Below, in pieces: positions 37,966-49,091 of a DNA stretch of 64,000 bases (its first letter is position 1; each line of letters begins with the position of its first letter). The stretch lies in contig NZ_AJKS02000006.1 in the NCBI RefSeq assembly GCF_000265245.1, positions 89,067 to 153,066 on the forward strand, in the 5' to 3' direction. Origin of the DNA: Halomonas smyrnensis AAD6. Its GTDB lineage: Bacteria; Pseudomonadota; Gammaproteobacteria; Pseudomonadales; Halomonadaceae. Position numbers and translations under genes: made by a program. The notes under the pieces were generated by a model that was not told the DNA's origin, searched no databases, and saw only the letters and a program-made list of their open reading frames with translations.

Positions 37966-38052
37966 GATCGCCCTGAGATTCCAACAACAACACCATCTCG
38001 GACGAGGGAATGCAGATTTCTGTCGCGAGCGCAGCAAGAAATCGGCGTTTCC

Positions 38053-38847
38053 TCAGAAGTGCGGCTTGAGCTGCTTCAACAGAGCCTTGAACATCCGCGG
38101 CCCGGCGGCCATCAGCTGACCGTCGGTGGTCACCGAGGGCTGGCCGTCCGGCGTGCCCTGCAGGGCACCGGTCTCCTTGAGCAGCAGCGAGCCGACCAGC
38201 AGGTCCTGCTCGTCGATACCCATCACGAAGGCGGCGTCGACGCGGCCGGCGGCCAGCTCGGCGAGGTCCAGCAGGCCGCAGCCGGAGGCGCGCATCAGGT
38301 CCACCTGCGGCGCCAGCTGCTGGGTGACGGTCAGGTAGGACGGCAGCTGGCGCTCGCGGACCCAGCTCTCCGGCAGGCTCATGGCGAGGCGGGAGCCGGG
38401 AATCGCGGTGGCCTTGGAGACGCGCAGGCGCTTGCCGTTGAGCTGGGCACCGCGGCCGCGGCTGGCCAGGTACTCGTCATCGCTGAAGGGGCAGATCACC
38501 ACCGCATGCTCCGGGCGGCCCTTGACCAGGCACACCAGCGACAGCGCGAAGCTCGGCGCGGCGACGGCCAGGTTGGAATAGCCGTGGAAGGGTTCGATGC
38601 GCCACAGCACGTCGGCGCCCTCGCCTTCGCCGGCGCGGTGCGGCGTGTAGCGGCCGACGACGCCGTGCTGGGGGTAGCCACGGGACAGCTGGCGGGTGAT
38701 CAGCGCCTCGGCGTTGCGGGCGGTGTCCTCGAGCAGCTTGTCGAGATTGTGTTCTTCGTGGGCGTTCTCGATACGCTCACGGATACGCAGAAACTGTTCG
38801 CCGGCGCTGCGTGCGGCACGCAGGGCGTACTGGACCATCGGATGCAT
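38053..38847 (-). CDS. suhB: SuhB-like inositol monophosphatase-family protein, catalytic residues lost
   Basis: This 264-residue protein is colinear with SuhB from end to end ([55 protein letters not shown], a C-terminal LLKQLKPHF). The metal-binding motifs are degraded. The expected DPLDGT reads EPFHGY (residues 85-90), the GEE motif reads GRY (65-67), and WDxAAG reads QDLLVG. It is therefore probably not a phosphatase. SuhB of E. coli has a separate role as an rRNA transcription antitermination factor, which could be retained. It is divergent from trmJ, its usual neighbour. Confidence 0.85.
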   Translation of the reverse strand: MHPMVQYALRAARSAGEQFLRIRERIENAHEEHNLDKLLEDTARNAEALITRQLSRGYPQHGVVGRYTPHRAGEGEGADVLWRIEPFHGYSNLAVAAPSFALSLVCLVKGRPEHAVVICPFSDDEYLASRGRGAQLNGKRLRVSKATAIPGSRLAMSLPESWVRERQLPSYLTVTQQLAPQVDLMRASGCGLLDLAELAAGRVDAAFVMGIDEQDLLVGSLLLKETGALQGTPDGQPSVTTDGQLMAAGPRMFKALLKQLKPHF

Positions 38848-38992
38848 GATCGGGCCTTGGGGAGTCGGTGGTGTTAAAGAACGGAGATCGGCGCGCATCC
38901 TAGCAGAAGCACGGGTGCCGCGCCACGCAAAGCCACGCCATGCTAGACTCTCGCTCCTCCACCATCGACGCAATACCAGGCAGGCTCTCCCC

Positions 38993-39775
38993 ATGCTCGA
39001 GCGCATCCGCATCGTCCTGATCGGCACCAGCCATCCCGGCAACATCGGCGGCACCGCCCGCGCCATGCACAACATGGGCCTGGCGGACCTGGCCCTGGTG
39101 GCGCCGCGCTGCGAGCCGCTCACCGCCGATACCGTCTCCCGCGCCTCCGGCGCCGATGCGCTGGTCCACGCCGCCCGCACCGTGGAGACCCTGGAGGAGG
39201 CGGTCGCCGACTGCACCCTGGTGGTCGGTGCCAGCGCCCGCTCGCGCACCCTGCCCTGGCCGATGATCACGCCCCGCGCGCTGGGCGAGCGGCTGCCCGA
39301 GGAGCTGGCCGCCGCGGACGGCCGCGTGGCGCTGGTCTTCGGTCGCGAGGACAGCGGCCTGACCAACGCCGAGCTGCAGCGCTGCCACGCCCACGTGCAC
39401 ATCCCCACCAACCCGGACTTCAGCTCGCTGAACCTGGCCGCGGCGGTGCAGGTGCTGGCCTACGAGTGCCGGCTGACGTGGATGGCACACGGCGAGGCGC
39501 CGGCGGAGAAGGACGACGCCCAGCCGCTGGCCAGCCACGAGGAGCTGGAGCACTACTTCACGCACCTCGAGCGCACCCTGATCGCGATCGGCTTCCATGA
39601 CCCGGCCCAGCCCCGCCAGCTGATGGCGCGGCTGCGTCGCTTCACGCTGCGCGCGCGCCCGGAACGCATGGAGCTCAACATCCTGCGCGGCATCCTCTCG
39701 AACACCGAGAAGCTCGCCCGGCCGGAGCAGCCCGCCACCGGCGAGCGTGCCTCGCGCGGGCCCGAGGGCGACTGA
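38993..39775 (+). CDS. trmJ: tRNA (cytidine/uridine-2'-O)-methyltransferase
   Basis: This 260-residue SPOUT methyltransferase modifies position 32 of tRNAs. It shows motif 1 IVLIGTSHPGNIGGTARAMH, motif 2 RVALVFGREDSGLTNAELQR and motif 3 IPTNPDFSSLNLAAAVQVLA. The C-terminal extension (ERTLIAIGFHDPAQPRQLMA) distinguishes TrmJ from TrmL. It lies between suhB (divergent) and cysE. Confidence 0.96.
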   Translation: MLERIRIVLIGTSHPGNIGGTARAMHNMGLADLALVAPRCEPLTADTVSRASGADALVHAARTVETLEEAVADCTLVVGASARSRTLPWPMITPRALGERLPEELAAADGRVALVFGREDSGLTNAELQRCHAHVHIPTNPDFSSLNLAAAVQVLAYECRLTWMAHGEAPAEKDDAQPLASHEELEHYFTHLERTLIAIGFHDPAQPRQLMARLRRFTLRARPERMELNILRGILSNTEKLARPEQPATGERASRGPEGD

Positions 39776-39901
39776 CGCGATGCCGGGGCGCGGCGGGCCA
39801 CGGCTTGAAGCCGGCCCGCCGCACCCCCACTATTAACAGGTTACCGCTCTCGTTCGGCCGCTTGCCCCGCAACGCCTGGCTCTTCAACCAAGGACCGCCG
39901 C

Positions 39902-40786
39902 ATGTTTCAACGTCTGCGCGAAGACATCAACAGCGTATTCGACCGTGACCCGGCGGCGCGCAACTTCCTGGAAGTGCTCACCAACTATCCCGGACTGCAC
40001 GCCCTGCTCGTCCATCGGCTCAGCCACCGGCTGTGGCAGAAGAACCTCAAGTGGCTGGCGCGCACCCTGTCGAGCCTGGCGCGCTGGTTCACCGGCATCG
40101 AGATCCACCCCGGGGCGACCATCGGCCGGCGCTTCTTCATCGACCACGGCATGGGCGTGGTGATCGGCGAGACCGCCGAGGTCGGCGACGACGTCACCCT
40201 CTACCAGGGCGTGACCCTGGGCGGCACCAGCTGGAACAAGGGCAAGCGCCACCCGACCCTGGAGGACGGCGTGATCGTCGGCGCCGGGGCCAAGATCCTC
40301 GGCCCGTTCACCGTCGGCGCCGGGGCCAAGGTCGGCTCCAACGCCGTGATCACCAAGGAGGTGCCGACCGGCGCCACCGTGGTCGGCATCCCCGGCAAGG
40401 TGGTCAAGCGCGACGAACCCGACACCGTCACCCCGCTCGAGGTCGATCCCGAGCGCCGCGAGGCCATGCGCCGCAAGTTCGGCTTCGACGCCTACGGCGT
40501 CAGCCAGGACATGCCGGACCCGGTGGCCCGCTCGATGCAGGCCATGCTCGATCACATGCACGCGGTGGACGAGCGCCTCGAGCGCATGTGCACCACCCTG
40601 CGCCACATCGACGCCGGCTTCCGCGACAGCCACCTGCCCGAGCTGCGCGACGAGGACTTCGCCAATATCCTCGCCGACGTCGACAGCTGCTGCGGCCCGC
40701 AGCAGGACGACAAGGACGCGGACGAACGGGACGACGCCGACGGCGAGCGGCGGGAGCGCGCCGCCCGCCACCGCCAGAATGGTTGA
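39902..40786 (+). CDS. cysE: serine O-acetyltransferase
   Basis: This 294-residue acetyltransferase makes O-acetylserine for cysteine synthesis. It has a helical N-terminus ([20 protein letters not shown]), a left-handed beta-helix with [20 protein letters not shown] and [20 protein letters not shown], and an acidic C-terminal tail of ~80 residues. It precedes iscR, as in many isc loci, linking cysteine supply to iron-sulfur assembly. Confidence 0.95.
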   Translation: MFQRLREDINSVFDRDPAARNFLEVLTNYPGLHALLVHRLSHRLWQKNLKWLARTLSSLARWFTGIEIHPGATIGRRFFIDHGMGVVIGETAEVGDDVTLYQGVTLGGTSWNKGKRHPTLEDGVIVGAGAKILGPFTVGAGAKVGSNAVITKEVPTGATVVGIPGKVVKRDEPDTVTPLEVDPERREAMRRKFGFDAYGVSQDMPDPVARSMQAMLDHMHAVDERLERMCTTLRHIDAGFRDSHLPELRDEDFANILADVDSCCGPQQDDKDADERDDADGERRERAARHRQNG

Positions 40787-40812
40787 CCGCCATACTCGGG
40801 TTTCCCCATAAT
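40779..40812 (+). promoter_or_regulatory. iscR promoter with type 1 IscR site
   Basis: The 25 bases at 40779-40803, starting ATGGTTGACC and ending ACTCGGGTTT, closely match the type 1 IscR consensus (ATASYYGAC...AGTCRRSTAT). They overlap a -35 box TTGACC (40783-40788) that lies 18 bp from CATAAT (40807-40812). The site also overlaps the cysE stop codon. It predicts repression of iscR-iscS-iscA by [2Fe-2S]-IscR. Confidence 0.8.
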
Positions 40813-40892
40813 ATTGACCCGATCCGACGCCGCCGGAATCGGCCCGCCTCGCGGCTGGCCGAGCCCCGCGCCGGCCCCGAGGTAATGCCCCC

Positions 40893-41363
40893 ATGCGCCT
40901 GACCACCAAGGGACGCTACGCCGTCACCGCCATGCTCGACCTGGCCATGCACGCCGACGAGGGTCCGACCAGCCTCGCCGACATCTCGCGTCGCCAGGAA
41001 ATCTCGCTGTCCTATCTCGAGCAGCTGTTCGCCCGCCTGCGGCGCGGCGGCCTGGTGGACAGCGTGCGTGGTCCGGGCGGCGGCTACCTGCTGGCGCTGG
41101 CGCCGGACGCCATCTCGGTGGCCCGGGTGATCGATGCGGTCAACGAATCGGTGGACGCCACCCGCTGCGGCGGGCTGTCGGACTGTCAGCAGGGCGACAC
41201 CTGCCTGACCCACCATCTGTGGAACGAGCTGTCCGACCAGATTCACGGCTACCTCGAAGGCGTGACCCTGGGCCAGCTGGCCGGTCGCGAGGCCTTCCAG
41301 CGCATCGCCGAACGCCAGCGGCGCCGCCTCGACGACGACCAGATCCCCACCGTCTCGCCCTGA
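40893..41363 (+). CDS. iscR: iron-sulfur cluster regulator IscR
   Basis: This 156-residue Rrf2-family regulator starts [20 protein letters not shown], with a winged helix ([20 protein letters not shown]). The cluster ligands are in [19 protein letters not shown] (three Cys and His). It binds a [2Fe-2S] cluster and represses its own operon; a matching site overlaps the promoter upstream. It is followed by iscS after 21 bases. Confidence 0.97.
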   Translation: MRLTTKGRYAVTAMLDLAMHADEGPTSLADISRRQEISLSYLEQLFARLRRGGLVDSVRGPGGGYLLALAPDAISVARVIDAVNESVDATRCGGLSDCQQGDTCLTHHLWNELSDQIHGYLEGVTLGQLAGREAFQRIAERQRRRLDDDQIPTVSP

Positions 41364-41384
41364 ACCCCTTACCGGTCCGATTCC

Positions 41385-42533
41385 ATGAGCGCATCCGTCT
41401 ACCTCGATTATGCCGCCACCACCCCCGTCGACCCGCGGGTCGCCGAGGTGATGAGCCGCTATCTGACCCTGGAAGGCACCTTCGCCAACCCGGCCTCGCG
41501 CAGCCACATGCCCGGCTGGCAGGCCGAACAGGCGGTGGAGAGCGCACGCCGCCAGGTCGCCGACCTGATCGGCGCCGACCCGCGCGAGATCGTCTGGACC
41601 AGCGGCGCCACCGAGGCCGACAACCTGGCGCTGACCGGCGTCATGCGTGCCAATCGCGAGCGCGGCCGTCATCTGGTGACCTCCACCATCGAGCACAAGG
41701 CCGTGGTCGACACCGCCCATGCGCTCGAGCGGGAAGGCTTCGAGGTGACCTGGCTTGAGCCAGAGCACGACGGCCGCATCACCCCCGAGGCGCTGCGGGG
41801 CGCCATGCGCGAGGACACCGTGCTAGTGTCGCTGATGGCGGTGAACAACGAGCTCGGCACCCTCAACGACATCGCCGCGCTGGCCGAGGTCGCCCACGCC
41901 GGCGGCGCGGTCTTCCACACCGATGCCGCCCAGGCCACCGGCCGCATCGCCCTCGACGTGGCGGCCCAGGGCATCGACCTGATGTCGCTGTCCGGGCACA
42001 AGGCCTACGGCCCCAAGGGGGTCGGCGCGCTCTACGTGAAGCGCGACCCGGACCTGCGCCTCGAGGCGCTGATCCACGGCGGCGGCCACGAGCGCGGCAT
42101 GCGCTCGGGCACCCTGCCGACCCATCAGATCGCCGGCATGGGCGAGGCCTTCGCCATCGCCGGCCGCGAGGGCGAGGACGACCAGGCCCGCATCACCGCC
42201 CTGCGCGACCGCTTCCTGGCCGGCCTCGAAGACCTCGAGGGCGTGCACCGCAACACCGCGATCGCGCACTCGGTGCCCAACATCCTCAACCTGGCCTTCG
42301 AGGGCGTCGACGGCGAGTCGCTGCTGATGGCGCTGCGCGAGATCGCGCTGTCCACCGGCTCGGCCTGCAACTCCGCCAGCGTCGAGCCGTCCTATGTCCT
42401 GAAGGGCATCGGCGTGCCGCGCCGCCTGGCGCTGGCCTCACTACGCTTCAGCTTCGGCCGCTTCACCACCGAGGCCGACATCGACCGCACCCTGGAGGCC
42501 CTGCGCCACGCCCTGACCGGGCTGCGCCGCTGA
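41385..42533 (+). CDS. iscS: cysteine desulfurase, IscS-like, short C-terminus
   Basis: This 382-residue PLP enzyme has the Schiff-base lysine in MSLSGHKAYGPKGVGALYVK, the NELGT motif and the active-site loop STGSACNSASVEPSYVLKGI with the catalytic Cys. It ends at LEALRHALTGLRR, about 20 residues short of E. coli IscS (404), whose extra C-terminal segment contacts IscU. No iscU gene follows. It may supply sulfur for tRNA thiolation or to other acceptors. Confidence 0.93.
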   Translation: MSASVYLDYAATTPVDPRVAEVMSRYLTLEGTFANPASRSHMPGWQAEQAVESARRQVADLIGADPREIVWTSGATEADNLALTGVMRANRERGRHLVTSTIEHKAVVDTAHALEREGFEVTWLEPEHDGRITPEALRGAMREDTVLVSLMAVNNELGTLNDIAALAEVAHAGGAVFHTDAAQATGRIALDVAAQGIDLMSLSGHKAYGPKGVGALYVKRDPDLRLEALIHGGGHERGMRSGTLPTHQIAGMGEAFAIAGREGEDDQARITALRDRFLAGLEDLEGVHRNTAIAHSVPNILNLAFEGVDGESLLMALREIALSTGSACNSASVEPSYVLKGIGVPRRLALASLRFSFGRFTTEADIDRTLEALRHALTGLRR

Positions 42534-42594
42534 CGGCAGGCACGGCAACGCCGGTCTGCCGTCGACGAACCTCCGATTCCGCAGGAGAACCACA

Positions 42595-42921
42595 ATGGCG
42601 ACACTTTCGATCACCACCGCCGCCGCCGACCAGATCCGCCGGGTGCTCGACGAGCGCGGCCACGGCCTGGGCCTGCGGGTCTCGGTCAAGCCCAGCGGCT
42701 GCTCCGGCTACAGCTACGTGCTCGACTTCGCCGACGAGGCGGCGGGCGACGACATCATCGTCGAGGAGCACGGCGTGAGGGTCTACGTGGCCCCGGACGC
42801 GCTGGAAGTGCTCGACGGCAGCGAGGTGGACTACGTCTCGGAGGGGCTCAACCGCTACTTCCGCTTCAACAATCCCAACGTCAAGGACGAGTGCGGCTGC
42901 GGCGAAAGCTTCAGCGTCTGA
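42595..42921 (+). CDS. iscA: A-type iron-sulfur carrier (IscA-like)
   Basis: This 108-residue protein has the three conserved cysteines of A-type carriers (PSGCSGYSYVLDFAD and DECGCGESFSV). It takes the position normally held by iscU-iscA in the operon. It is directly downstream of iscS (61 bases), and hscB, hscA and fdx are absent. Confidence 0.93.
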   Translation: MATLSITTAAADQIRRVLDERGHGLGLRVSVKPSGCSGYSYVLDFADEAAGDDIIVEEHGVRVYVAPDALEVLDGSEVDYVSEGLNRYFRFNNPNVKDECGCGESFSV

Positions 42922-42934
42922 GCCGGCCGCGCGA

Positions 42935-42964
42935 TTGTCCATCGCCGCTCGGGGACGGTATACT
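42935..42964 (+). promoter_or_regulatory. ndk promoter
   Basis: TTGTCC (42935-42940) and TATACT (42959-42964) are separated by 18 bp, predicting a transcript start near 42971 and a 5' leader of about 117 nt containing the hairpins at 42977-43050. Confidence 0.6.
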
Positions 42965-42976
42965 CTGCGCCCAATT

Positions 42977-43050
42977 CGGCGCCCGGCGCCGAGATGACTC
43001 TTTACTCCGGCCTCGCGCCACCCCGGCCCTCCCGGGGTGGCGCGAGGCCG
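42977..43050 (+). promoter_or_regulatory. structured leader of ndk (two hairpins)
   Basis: A 6-bp hairpin CGGCGC/GCGCCG (42977-42991) is followed by a perfect 19-bp hairpin (43008-43026 with 43032-43050, 5-nt loop) that ends 37 bases before the ndk start. Neither has a U tract, so this is not a standard terminator. Confidence 0.6.
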
Positions 43051-43087
43051 TCAACGCTCGTGACGTCCCAGACTGGAGAACGCACCC

Positions 43088-43513
43088 ATGGCTACTGAAC
43101 GCACCCTGTCCATCATCAAGCCCGATGCCGTCGCCAAGAACGCCATCGGCGAGATCGAGAGCCGCTTCGAGAAGGCCGGCCTGAAGATCGTTGCCGCCAA
43201 GATGCTGCAGCTGACCCAGGAGCAGGCCGAAGGCTTCTACGCCGAGCACAGCGAGCGTCCGTTCTTCGGCGCCCTGGTCGGCTTCATGACCTCCGGCCCG
43301 GTCGTCGTGCAGGTGCTGGAGGGCGAGAACGCCATCGCCGCCAACCGCGACCTGATGGGCGCCACCAACCCGAAGGAAGCCGAAGCCGGCACCATCCGCG
43401 CCGACTTCGCCGAGTCCATCGACGCCAACGCCGTCCACGGTTCCGACTCTCCGGAATCCGCGGCCCGCGAAATCGCGTACTTCTTCGAAGACAGCGAGAT
43501 CTGCTCCCGCTAA
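43088..43513 (+). CDS. ndk: nucleoside diphosphate kinase
   Basis: This 141-residue Ndk phosphorylates NDPs from ATP. It has the start [20 protein letters not shown] and the phospho-His motif in [20 protein letters not shown]. It lies between the isc genes and rlmN, the usual gammaproteobacterial order. GGAG stands 11 bases upstream of the ATG. A GC-rich 8-bp hairpin (43556-43575) follows the stop by about 40 bases. Confidence 0.97.
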   Translation: MATERTLSIIKPDAVAKNAIGEIESRFEKAGLKIVAAKMLQLTQEQAEGFYAEHSERPFFGALVGFMTSGPVVVQVLEGENAIAANRDLMGATNPKEAEAGTIRADFAESIDANAVHGSDSPESAAREIAYFFEDSEICSR

Positions 43514-43682
43514 GGGAAGCCGATTCGTCGCGGCGCGCGCGCCTCGATGACCCACGCCGGCCGTTCCCGGCCGGCCTCATGGCCGCCGCGCCCTGAATCG
43601 ACTCTTCCCCGGGCAGCCTCACTGCCGCGCGGGGGCCTCTACCGGCCCCCGCACCCAGCCCCACCGACGCCGCTGACCGCCC

Positions 43683-44810
43683 ATGACCGACACCACCGCA
43701 CCCCAACGCTCCAATCTGCTCGGCATGACGCGCGAGGAGATGGAAGCCTTCTTCCTGTCCATCGGCGAGAAGAAGTTCCGCGCCGCCCAGGTGATGAAGT
43801 GGATTCACCACGAGGGCTGCGACGACTTCGCGTCCATGACCAACCTGTCCAAGGCGCTGCGCACGCGTCTCGAGGAAGTCGCCGAGATCCGCGGCCCCGG
43901 CGTGGTCTACGAGGGCACCTCCAGCGATGGCACCCGCAAGTGGGTGCTGGAAGTGGAGGACGGCAGCTACGTGGAAACCGTGCTGATCCCCGCCGAGAAC
44001 GGCAAGCGCCGCACCCTGTGTGTCTCGTCCCAGGTCGGCTGCTCGCTGGACTGCAGCTTCTGCTCCACCGGCAAGCAGGGCTTCCAGCGCAACCTCACCG
44101 CCGCCGAGATCATCGGCCAGGTGTGGGTCGCCAGCAACAGCTTCGGCCCGCGCAAGGACACCGCCAATCGTCCGGTCACCAACGTGGTGATGATGGGCAT
44201 GGGCGAACCGCTACTGAATTACGACAACGTCGTGCCGGCCATGAAGCTGATGCTCGACGACAACGGCTACAGCCTCTCCAAGCGCCGCGTCACGCTCTCC
44301 ACCTCGGGCGTGGTGCCGATGCTCGACCGCCTCGGCGACGAGCTCGACGTGAGCCTGGCCATCTCGCTGCACGCCGCCAACGACGAGCTGCGCAACGAGC
44401 TGGTGCCGCTCAACCGCAAGTACGACATCCGTACTCTGCTCGACGCCTGCCAGCGCTACCTGGGCAAGTGCGACGACACCCGCGTGGTGACCATCGAGTA
44501 CACCCTGATCAAGGACGTCAACGATCAGCAGCAGCACGCCCGGGAGCTCGCCGAGCTGCTCAAGGAGCTGCCGTGCAAGATCAACCTGATCCCGTTCAAT
44601 CCGTTCCCGCACTCGGGCTACGAGAAGCCGTCGCGCAACCAGACCATGCGTTTCCAGCAGTGGCTGGCCGACCTGGGCTACACCGCCCCGGTCCGCTCCA
44701 CCCGCGGCGATGACATCGACGCCGCCTGCGGCCAGCTGGTGGGCCGGGTCAAGGATCGCACCAAGCGCCACGCGCGCTACATCCAGTCGATCCAGATCGA
44801 CGCCGACTGA
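43683..44810 (+). CDS. rlmN: dual-specificity 23S rRNA/tRNA adenine C2-methyltransferase
   Basis: This 375-residue radical-SAM enzyme methylates A2503 of 23S rRNA and A37 of tRNA. The cluster motif is [19 protein letters not shown]. The methyl-carrying Cys lies in the C-terminal part (DIDAACGQL), with a second conserved Cys in [20 protein letters not shown] is also present. Length and order (ndk-rlmN-pilW-rodZ-ispG) are typical. Confidence 0.96.
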   Translation: MTDTTAPQRSNLLGMTREEMEAFFLSIGEKKFRAAQVMKWIHHEGCDDFASMTNLSKALRTRLEEVAEIRGPGVVYEGTSSDGTRKWVLEVEDGSYVETVLIPAENGKRRTLCVSSQVGCSLDCSFCSTGKQGFQRNLTAAEIIGQVWVASNSFGPRKDTANRPVTNVVMMGMGEPLLNYDNVVPAMKLMLDDNGYSLSKRRVTLSTSGVVPMLDRLGDELDVSLAISLHAANDELRNELVPLNRKYDIRTLLDACQRYLGKCDDTRVVTIEYTLIKDVNDQQQHARELAELLKELPCKINLIPFNPFPHSGYEKPSRNQTMRFQQWLADLGYTAPVRSTRGDDIDAACGQLVGRVKDRTKRHARYIQSIQIDAD

Positions 44811-44911
44811 GCTCCGGGAGCGCCTTGACTTCAACCGGGCACGACGCTTTGATGGTCGGGCCTTTTTCACCAACGGCCGACAGGCCCGTGCCGCCGCCCA
44901 GCGAGGATGCC

Positions 44912-45631
44912 ATGACACGCCGCCCGCCCGGTTTCCGACAGTTATCCGTCACCGTCGTCCTGGCGAGCGCCCTCTGGCTGACCGGCTGTGCCACCCAGCC
45001 CGGCGCGACCACGCCCGCGGCCGAGAGCGGCGATCCCGTCGCCGCCTATACCCGGCTCGGCACCGCCTACCTGGAGCGCAACAACCTGCCTCGCGCGCTG
45101 TCGGCCCTGGACCGCGCCCTGGAGATCGATGCCGATGCCCCCGAGGCGCTGCAGGCCATGGCCATCGTCTACCAGCGCCAGGGCGAGGACGCGCTCGCCG
45201 ACGAGACCTTCCGGCGGGCGCTCGACGCCGACCCCGACCTGACACGGGCGCGCAACAACTATGCCGCCTTCCTGTATGATCAGGGGCGCATCCGCGAGGC
45301 CTGCCACCAGCTCGAGCAGGCCGCCGCCGATACCCAGTACGCCAATCGCGCCCAGCTGTTCACCAACCTTGGCCAGTGCCAGCGACGACTCGGCGACGTC
45401 GAGGCCGCCCGCCGCAGCCTGCAGCGGGCCCAGAGCATCGATCCGCGGCGCGCGGACAGCTATCTGCGCCTCGCCCAGCTCGAAGTCGACCAGGGCCGCT
45501 ACGCGATCGCCGAGCAGCAGCTCGAGAGCTACCTGCGCCTGGCCGGCCCCTCGCCGGCGACGCGGCAGCTGTCGGCGGACCTGGCGGGCGCGCGTGGCGG
45601 GCGGTCGGCGGTATCCGGTGACGCACCCTGA
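44912..45631 (+). CDS. pilW: PilF/PilW-type TPR lipoprotein
   Basis: This 239-residue lipoprotein has a signal peptide ending in the lipobox LTGC (residues ~19-22), followed by a disordered linker and at least four tetratricopeptide repeats (AYTRLGTAYLERNNLPRALS, PEALQAMAIVYQRQGEDALA, TNLGQCQRRLGDVEAARRSL). In type IV pilus systems PilF/PilW assists secretin assembly at the outer membrane. The start at 44912 gives the signal peptide MTRRPPGFRQL. Confidence 0.87.
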   Translation: MTRRPPGFRQLSVTVVLASALWLTGCATQPGATTPAAESGDPVAAYTRLGTAYLERNNLPRALSALDRALEIDADAPEALQAMAIVYQRQGEDALADETFRRALDADPDLTRARNNYAAFLYDQGRIREACHQLEQAAADTQYANRAQLFTNLGQCQRRLGDVEAARRSLQRAQSIDPRRADSYLRLAQLEVDQGRYAIAEQQLESYLRLAGPSPATRQLSADLAGARGGRSAVSGDAP

Positions 45632-45660
45632 CCCCGTTTTCCCATGAAGGATGCTACGCC

Positions 45661-46626
45661 ATGAGCGACACCCCTTATTCGGAGCCCGACGTTGCCGCCT
45701 CGCCCGGCGAGCTGCTGCGCCGCCAGCGCGAAGCCATGGCGCTGTCGCGCGATGAGGTCGCCGAGGCCCTGAATCTGCGTCCGGCCGTGATCGACGGCCT
45801 GGAACGCGACGACTACGAAGAGGTGCCGATCGCCACCTATCGTCGTGGCTACCTGCGCAGCTACGCCAACCTGCTGGGCATCGACCCCGCGCCGGTGCTG
45901 GCCGCCTACCGTGCCCGCAGCGGCGGCGAGGAGCAGGAGAGCAAGGTCACCCCCGTGCACGTGGTCAACAAGCCGCCCTCCAAGCTCGGCGCCTGGCTGT
46001 TCCGGCTGGCCACCCTGCTGGTGATCGCCGGCATGGTCGGCCTGACCCTGATGTGGTGGCAGAGCCGCGGCGGCAGCGAGCCGCCCACGCCGGGCGACAA
46101 CGCCCCGGTGGCGGTGGACAGCCTCGACGGCACCACCATCACCGAGGGCGGCGACGCCCCCGGCGACTGGACCCAGGAGGTCGCCACCACCCGCGCCGAG
46201 GAGGCCGATGCCGAAACTGACGCCGGCACCGACGCCGCCGACAGCGCGGGCGAGTCCGCCGCCGACGCAGCAGCCGCCGACGGCGACGAGCCGGCCACCG
46301 CCGACGCCGACACCGATGTCGCGGCCGACGACAGCAGCGACGCCGACGACGGCCGCGAGACCGCCGCCGAGCCGTCCACAGACCCGGGGGTGCTGGAGCT
46401 GACCTTCAACGAGCAGTCCTGGACCGAGATCTTCGACGCCACCGACGCGCGCGTCTTCGTCGGCCTCCAGCAGCCCGGCACCTCGGCCACCGTCGAGGGC
46501 GAACCGCCCTTCCGCCTGACCGTCGGCAACGCCACCGGCGTCGAGCTGAGCTGGCGCGGCGAGCCCGTGGACCTGACCACGCGCACCGGCGCCAACAACG
46601 TCGCCCGTTTCACTCTGGGAGAATGA
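45661..46626 (+). CDS. rodZ: cytoskeletal membrane protein RodZ
   Basis: This 321-residue protein has an N-terminal helix-turn-helix of the RodZ type ([40 protein letters not shown]). One membrane segment follows near residues 115-135 ([20 protein letters not shown]), then a long Asp/Ala-rich periplasmic linker and a C-terminal DUF4115 domain ([20 protein letters not shown]). It links MreB to the cell-wall machinery. It overlaps ispG by four bases. Confidence 0.93.
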   Translation: MSDTPYSEPDVAASPGELLRRQREAMALSRDEVAEALNLRPAVIDGLERDDYEEVPIATYRRGYLRSYANLLGIDPAPVLAAYRARSGGEEQESKVTPVHVVNKPPSKLGAWLFRLATLLVIAGMVGLTLMWWQSRGGSEPPTPGDNAPVAVDSLDGTTITEGGDAPGDWTQEVATTRAEEADAETDAGTDAADSAGESAADAAAADGDEPATADADTDVAADDSSDADDGRETAAEPSTDPGVLELTFNEQSWTEIFDATDARVFVGLQQPGTSATVEGEPPFRLTVGNATGVELSWRGEPVDLTTRTGANNVARFTLGE

Positions 46627-47750
46627 GTCCGACCATGCACGCTACATCGCCCATTACCCGTCGCCAGTCACGCCGCATCCATGTCGGCAAGGTGCCGGTC
46701 GGCGGCGGCGCCCCCATCTCCGTCCAGAGCATGACCAACACCGACACGCTCGACGTGGCGGCCACCGTGGCACAGATCCGCCAGCTGGAAACGGCCGGCG
46801 CCGACATCGTGCGCGTCTCGGTGCCGACCATGGACGCCGCCGAGGCCTTCGGCCGCATCAAGCGCGAGGTCGACGTCCCGCTGGTCGCGGATATCCACTT
46901 CGACTACCGCATCGCCCTGCGCGTCGCCGAGCTCGGCGTCGACTGCCTGCGCATCAACCCCGGCAACATCGGCCGCGAGGACCGCGTCCAGGCCGTGGTC
47001 AGCGCCGCCCGCGACAACGGCATCCCGATCCGCATCGGCGTCAACGCCGGTTCGCTGGAGAAGGACCTGCAGAAGAAATACGGCGAGCCGACCCCGGAAG
47101 CGTTGGTCGAGTCCGCGATGCGCCACATCGACCACCTCGAGCGCCTCGATTTCCCCGACTTCAAGGTCAGCGTCAAGGCCTCCGACGTGTTCATGGCCGT
47201 GGCCGCCTACCGCGATCTCGCCGCTCGCATCGAGCAGCCGCTGCACCTCGGCATCACCGAGGCCGGCGGGCTGCGCTCGGGCACCGTCAAGTCGTCCATC
47301 GGCCTCGGCATGCTGCTGATGGACGGCATCGGCGACACCATCCGCGTGTCGCTGGCGGCCGATCCGGTCGAGGAGATCAAGGTCGGCTTCGACATGCTTA
47401 AGAGCCTGCGCCTGCGGGCCAAGGGCATCAACTTCGTCGCCTGCCCGAGCTGCTCGCGCCAGAACTTCGACGTCATCGGCACCATGAACGAACTCGAGGA
47501 ACGCCTCGACGACGTGCTCACGCCGCTCGACGTCTCGGTCATCGGCTGCGTCGTCAACGGCCCGGGCGAGGCCAAGGAAAGCGACATCGGCCTGACCGGC
47601 GGCAGCCCCGCCAACCTCGTCTACATCGACGGCAAGCCCGCCAGCAAGCTGCGCAACGACCACCTGGTCGACGACCTCGAGCGGATGATCCGCGACAAGG
47701 TCCGCGAGAAAGAGCAAGCCGAGCAGGATGTCATCGCCCGGGACGCCTGA
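46623..47750 (+). CDS. ispG: 4-hydroxy-3-methylbut-2-enyl diphosphate synthase
   Basis: This 375-residue enzyme of the non-mevalonate isoprenoid pathway has a TIM-barrel N-terminal part ([39 protein letters not shown]). Its C-terminal [4Fe-4S] domain has CPSCSRQNF and [20 protein letters not shown]. The first ATG overlaps the rodZ stop; an ATG four codons later (46635) is an alternative. Confidence 0.97.
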   Translation: MSPTMHATSPITRRQSRRIHVGKVPVGGGAPISVQSMTNTDTLDVAATVAQIRQLETAGADIVRVSVPTMDAAEAFGRIKREVDVPLVADIHFDYRIALRVAELGVDCLRINPGNIGREDRVQAVVSAARDNGIPIRIGVNAGSLEKDLQKKYGEPTPEALVESAMRHIDHLERLDFPDFKVSVKASDVFMAVAAYRDLAARIEQPLHLGITEAGGLRSGTVKSSIGLGMLLMDGIGDTIRVSLAADPVEEIKVGFDMLKSLRLRAKGINFVACPSCSRQNFDVIGTMNELEERLDDVLTPLDVSVIGCVVNGPGEAKESDIGLTGGSPANLVYIDGKPASKLRNDHLVDDLERMIRDKVREKEQAEQDVIARDA

Positions 47751-47773
47751 GGCGTACCGACAAGGAGCCAGCA

Positions 47774-49063
<1,290 letters not shown>

Positions 49064-49091
49064 CGCTCTGGAACCGACAAGGAGACCGCCC

